Shown here: one piece after another, positions 60,623-64,000 of the stretch | Position numbering within the stretch: the stretch's first letter is position 1 | How the letters are laid out: the number at the start of each line of letters is the position of its first letter | DNA from: an uncultured Blautia sp. | GTDB taxonomy: Bacteria; Bacillota; Clostridia; Lachnospirales; Lachnospiraceae | Length of the DNA: 64,000 bases | Direction of reading: 5' to 3' | Assembly: GCA_937893675.1 (NCBI GenBank) | Contig: CALBGI010000075.1 | Coordinates: 7,487-71,486 of the forward strand | The notes under the pieces: model-generated | The model's input: the letters and a program-made list of their open reading frames with translations, nothing else | Told to the model about the DNA's origin: nothing | Databases searched by the model: none | Translations under genes and position numbers: made by a program

Positions 60623-61579
60623 TTATTCTGTCGGAACAGGCATATAATATACATCTGCCGCTTCCCCATGATAGTAGTAGTCTACATCGTTCTGGTCATA
60701 AACGTCCATTCCGTTGTCGCGGAAGTCATAGGTGTTGCCCGCATCATCTTTCCACACACCGGTGCCGTCATTCTTCACTACCAGCGGCTGCCCGTCAGAA
60801 TTGCGGTAAATGGTCCTGGTCTGGTTGGTATCTACCAGGGCCTCATCGCTGATGCCGCCATTGGGAAGACCAGATGTGGCCTCACCTGCTGCGGCTCCGT
60901 CTGTTCCTGCAGCCTCGCCGCCTGTCGCGGCCTTCAGCGTGGATTCTCCAAGAATCTGTACGCTGTCCATGGCTGCCTTCGCAGTTGCAAGCGCTGCCTC
61001 GTCTTTTGCAACAACAGATGCGGTAATCTCATAATACTCCTGCGCATTGGCGATCACTCTCTTAATTGCATAGGAATATCCGCCGCTCTTTTCCGTATTC
61101 AGATATTCTACAACATAGTCGTACACACCAACCCCGTTTACATCATTGGCAGTAAACTGGCTGATCGCATAATCCACCGCCGGCTCAAAGCCTGCTCCCA
61201 TCTCCAGGGTATTTGCAGTATCTTCGGTTGTAGGAACGATATAGGTAGAAAGCGCATCCTCTCCCACGCCGTGAAGGATGCGGATTTTTCCCTGCTGCGG
61301 AGACTCAAAGCTGATGGTAGAGCCATCGTCCATGGTGTTCGCCCAGGTTGCATCCGGAAGCTCAATGGACAGAGACTGATCTGCCGTCGTATAGGTCGTG
61401 TCCTGAATATTCGGGGCAATGGTCGGTGTGGGCTCCGGTGCTTCTGTCGGTTCCGGTGCCGGTTCCGGCGTAGGAGTCACCACAACCTCCTCATCTCCGC
61501 CGCCAAAGCTGCAGGCTGTCATGGAGAAAGACAGTGCCGCTGTCATAGCCACAAGTAAAAGTATCTTTTTATTTTTCAT
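60623..61579 (-). CDS. Putative lipoprotein
   Basis: A 318-residue exported protein with a clear signal peptide and lipobox (SMTAC, Cys23). A Thr/Pro/Glu-rich linker (TPTPEPAPEPTEAPEPTPT) crosses the cell wall. A folded domain at about 60-210 resembles small stress-type lipoprotein domains (LSIELPDATWANTMDDGSTISF; KAAMDSVQIL). The last part is Asp/Tyr-rich (YRNSDGQPLVVKNDGTGVW; YYYHGEAADVYYMP). Function unknown. It has a very good sigma-A promoter. Confidence 0.88.
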   Translation of the reverse strand: MKNKKILLLVAMTAALSFSMTACSFGGGDEEVVVTPTPEPAPEPTEAPEPTPTIAPNIQDTTYTTADQSLSIELPDATWANTMDDGSTISFESPQQGKIRILHGVGEDALSTYIVPTTEDTANTLEMGAGFEPAVDYAISQFTANDVNGVGVYDYVVEYLNTEKSGGYSYAIKRVIANAQEYYEITASVVAKDEAALATAKAAMDSVQILGESTLKAATGGEAAGTDGAAAGEATSGLPNGGISDEALVDTNQTRTIYRNSDGQPLVVKNDGTGVWKDDAGNTYDFRDNGMDVYDQNDVDYYYHGEAADVYYMPVPTE

Positions 61580-61630
61580 AATGTCCTCCTTGGTTTCACA
61601 TTCTAATCCTCATATCATCGTATCGAACAT

Positions 61631-61659
61631 ATTTTACATTTTTATTACATTTCTGTCAA
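61631..61659 (-). promoter_or_regulatory. Promoter of the lipoprotein gene
   Basis: Perfect TTGACA (61659-61654), 17-base spacer, TAAAAT (61636-61631), about 50 bases before the start. Confidence 0.8.
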
Positions 61660-61695
61660 CATTTTATTTCTGTTCTTTTATAAAAAATTTATTAA

Positions 61696-63795
61696 TTATG
61701 CATGGTCATCGGTCTGTCCCTGGCAGGCGTCGGCGTCCTCATACCTTTTGTCACCATAAGCGTACATGGTAAGCTCATGAAGTGCCCGGGTTGCTGTTAT
61801 ATATTGTGCACGCTTTACGGATGCTTCATTCCGTTTTCCGGAGAAAACGCCAACCACACAGTCAAATTCCAGGCCTTTCGCCAAATAGTAGGCTGTGACT
61901 GTAATTCCCTTCTGAAAACTGCTGCTGTTACGGTCCAGGCAGGAAAAACGATGTTCCACATCAAAGCCTCTTTTCAAAAGTATCTCCCGCAGAAGCTCTG
62001 CTCCCTCCCGGGCCTCCTTCTCTGTGAGAAAAATCACTGCCGCAGTCTCATAGGATGCTGACATAAGGGAATCGGCAGTTCCCTCCAGCGCCTGCCCAAG
62101 GCTCTGGGCGCTTTTTTCCTGAACCACTGCCCCATGGCGGCAAAAAACCTCCATATCCCGGATTCCCGCCAGGCGGTTTGCATATTCCGCAATCTCCACA
62201 GTATTGCGGTAGCTCTTGTTCATGCGGATACGCCGAATATCCCTGCCAAAAATCCCCGGCAAAAATGCAAAGGCATCCTGCTGCCCTCCGTCCATGATCT
62301 GCGCCCGGTCTCCCAGGATGGTCATGCGGCAGGAAAACAGCATCTTAATAATAAGAAACTGCAGATAGCTGTAATCCTGCATCTCATCCACCACCAGATG
62401 CTTGATATCCCGATGCTGACGCGCCCCCAAAAGCCGGTATTTCAAATAAAGAAGCGGATACACATCTTCATATTGAATATAACGCTTCTCCAACGGCACA
62501 TCCGGCAGAGTTCCCAAATGGTTCTGCTCCAGAAATTCCCGGTACAGCTTATAAATGTCTCTGGTGCGGTACATCACCTGAAAACGTTCAAGGACAGCGT
62601 CTCTCTCCTCCTGTGATAAATCACCGCCCCGAAGAGTCTCCACCTCATCAATGAAGTATTCCGCAACCGTCTCCATCCTCGAAAGCAAAGGCGTATCCGG
62701 AAATTTAAAATAAAAAAGCTGTATCAGCTCTGCTTCTGTTTTGGAATACCCCCGCCAGGAAACCTCCCGGAAATTCAGAAGACTATCCTCCAGTTCCAGG
62801 ACAAAGCCTTCCAGCAGCTCCACAAACTCCCGCGACTGTTTGTAATGGTATTCCTCCCCCTGCTCCGGATGCACCAGAAGCCGCTCTATCTCATCATAGC
62901 GCTCTTCACAGTCTGCCGCAACATCCGTCAGATGCCGGTAAGCAAAAAGATCAAAGCTCATCTCCCGGATATTTTCTTCTCCCAGTTCCGGGAGAATATG
63001 GGAAATATAGTCCGAAAAAATCCCGTTTGGCGACAGGATCAGCACATTGGAGGATTTCAGATTCCGGTCATGGTAAAGAAGATAAGCAATACGGTGCAGC
63101 GCAATGGAGGTCTTTCCGCTTCCCGCCACACCTTGTATTACCATAATTTTATCATGGGTATTTCGTATAATTGTATTCTGCTCTTTCTGTATGGTTCGGA
63201 TGACGTTCTTAAGCTGTGTCTCCCCGTGGCTTCCAAGTTCCGCCTTCAGAATCTCATCATCAATTTTCACATCGCTCTCAAAAGCGTAAACCATTTTTCC
63301 ACTGCGGATTTTGTACTGCCATTTGGAAATCACCTCACCTGAAAGCACCCCGGCCGGCGCTTCATAAGAGGCCGGCCCCTTGTCATAATCATAAAACAGC
63401 CCGCTTACCGGCGCACGCCAGTCGTAAATCAGCGGAAGACTGCCTGTGCGCTCCGCAAAATTTCCAATTCCGATATAGAAAGTTTCCGCCTCGTCCTCTC
63501 CCTCATATCGAAAGTCCACCCTTCCGAAAAATGGAGAATCCAGCATCCGGCGGAAACGCTGCTTCAATAACAGTGCATCCTGATTGGCATTTACCTGCTG
63601 CAGAAGCGCCTGCTGATTATCAAAGTTTTCATAACCATACTGATCCATTTCCGTATAGTTCTCCCAGTAATAATCGTGCATGCTTTCGATTTCTTTCTGC
63701 CCCTCTGCGATGGAAGTGCTCAATTCCTGTATTCGTTTTTTCAGTTTTTCGAGAACATATTTCAGATATTCTGCGCCGTCCGTTATCGCTGTCAT
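61696..63795 (-). CDS. HelD-like RNA polymerase-recycling ATPase
   Basis: A UvrD/Rep-like superfamily 1 ATPase, 699 residues. The N-terminal coiled coil (about 1-60) followed by YIGIGNFAERTGSLPLIYDWRAPVSGLFYDYDKGPASY is a hallmark of HelD/HelR. Walker A is QGVAGSGKTSIALHR near residue 225; VVDEMQDYSYLQ is motif II; SYRNTVEIAEYANRL and VTAYYLAKGLEFDCVVG follow. HelD removes stalled RNA polymerase from DNA (known in Bacillus). A GGAGG site precedes the ATG. A repeat block lies directly upstream. Confidence 0.93.
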   Translation of the reverse strand: MTAITDGAEYLKYVLEKLKKRIQELSTSIAEGQKEIESMHDYYWENYTEMDQYGYENFDNQQALLQQVNANQDALLLKQRFRRMLDSPFFGRVDFRYEGEDEAETFYIGIGNFAERTGSLPLIYDWRAPVSGLFYDYDKGPASYEAPAGVLSGEVISKWQYKIRSGKMVYAFESDVKIDDEILKAELGSHGETQLKNVIRTIQKEQNTIIRNTHDKIMVIQGVAGSGKTSIALHRIAYLLYHDRNLKSSNVLILSPNGIFSDYISHILPELGEENIREMSFDLFAYRHLTDVAADCEERYDEIERLLVHPEQGEEYHYKQSREFVELLEGFVLELEDSLLNFREVSWRGYSKTEAELIQLFYFKFPDTPLLSRMETVAEYFIDEVETLRGGDLSQEERDAVLERFQVMYRTRDIYKLYREFLEQNHLGTLPDVPLEKRYIQYEDVYPLLYLKYRLLGARQHRDIKHLVVDEMQDYSYLQFLIIKMLFSCRMTILGDRAQIMDGGQQDAFAFLPGIFGRDIRRIRMNKSYRNTVEIAEYANRLAGIRDMEVFCRHGAVVQEKSAQSLGQALEGTADSLMSASYETAAVIFLTEKEAREGAELLREILLKRGFDVEHRFSCLDRNSSSFQKGITVTAYYLAKGLEFDCVVGVFSGKRNEASVKRAQYITATRALHELTMYAYGDKRYEDADACQGQTDDHA

Positions 63796-63831
63796 GAAGT
63801 ACCTCCGCTTATGTTTTGCGCTTCGTATTCG

Positions 63832-64000
63832 TTCGCACTAACCTCCTGCTTCGCTCTGCTCGCACTCGCTAAGTGTACGGGAAATACCATGGTCACTAGT
63901 TTCCCCGTTCGCTTTGCTCCGGCTCTCCAAGTGTCCAGGTATGCATTCGCACTAACCTCCTGCTTCGCTCTGCTCGCACTCGCTAAGTGTACGGGAAATA
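63832..64000. repeat. 114-base-period direct repeat upstream of helD
   Basis: Two identical 55-base copies, 63832-63886 and 63946-64000, separated by 59 bases. The gap contains a degenerate half-unit similar to the main one (GTTCGC..TTGCTC..AAGTGT..GG), so the basic period may be about 57 bases. The second copy ends exactly at the window edge and may continue. Confidence 0.95.

Noticed and set aside
63832..64000. CRISPR array
   Set aside because: The repeat is 55 bases, there are only two copies, the spacer resembles the repeat itself, and no cas gene is near.

Overview
This 64 kb window looks like chromosomal DNA from a spore-forming member of the Firmicutes, most likely the class Clostridia and family Lachnospiraceae (inferred from gene families and layout, not from a marker-gene match). 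Supporting signs are the spoIIAA-spoIIAB-sigF sporulation operon, an alpha/beta-type small acid-soluble spore protein, a T-box upstream of valS, an FMN riboswitch upstream of a RibU-like gene, AddAB instead of RecBCD, and strong Shine-Dalgarno sites. Nearly all genes lie on the minus strand; the plus-strand exceptions are 14664-17546, 21916-23328, 24347-25678 and 54967-55401. I saw no rRNA, tRNA, CRISPR array, insertion sequence or prophage.

Layout. 1-866: spoIIA operon, with sigF cut by the left edge. 1001-3833: folC, a coupled 49-residue gene and a zinc-ribbon/TPR membrane protein. 3922-8905: valS behind a T-box, then an LtaS-family sulfatase. 8929-13579: ABC exporter-like pair with a giant coiled-coil permease. 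13650-14427: DUF3796/XRE pair with an operator over its promoter. 14566-17546: solute-binding protein, NodB deacetylase and esterase behind two GGGAA-TTCCC palindromes. 17590-19510: deoB-cdd and the spore protein. 19574-21852: padR-DUF1700-DUF4097-pspC. 21916-26531: rsmF-like gene, two small genes, a MATE transporter and a SPOUT methyltransferase.

26528-36753 is a visibly AT-rich sugar-utilisation operon: binding protein, two permeases, a GH35-like enzyme, an unknown protein, a YesM/YesN-like two-component system and a GH30 enzyme. The two hydrolases have no signal peptide, so the transporter probably imports oligosaccharides that are cut inside the cell, with the two-component system sensing them outside. 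The operon is fused by a 4-base overlap to the GC-richer methyltransferase gene. An AlbA_2/ATP-binding regulator (36941-38410) lies at the other side.

38432-45639: alkD-eamA-malY, then YitT, two GNATs, a LUD protein, a Nudix hydrolase and a MATE transporter, followed by a small gene whose ribosome-binding site is inside the preceding terminator hairpin. 45794-47809: riboswitch-controlled RibU and a FUSC-like membrane protein. 47842-54874: addB-addA. 54967-59107: membrane-anchored small protein, then methyltransferase-hslO-nadE. 59260-63795: Rpn-type nuclease, lipoprotein and HelD-like ATPase. The window ends inside a 114-base-period direct repeat upstream of helD.

Many start sites were moved inward from the longest reading frame to a start codon with a good Shine-Dalgarno sequence; these choices are stated per gene. 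Promoters, operators and terminators were found by eye. Base-composition statements are eye estimates from sample lines.
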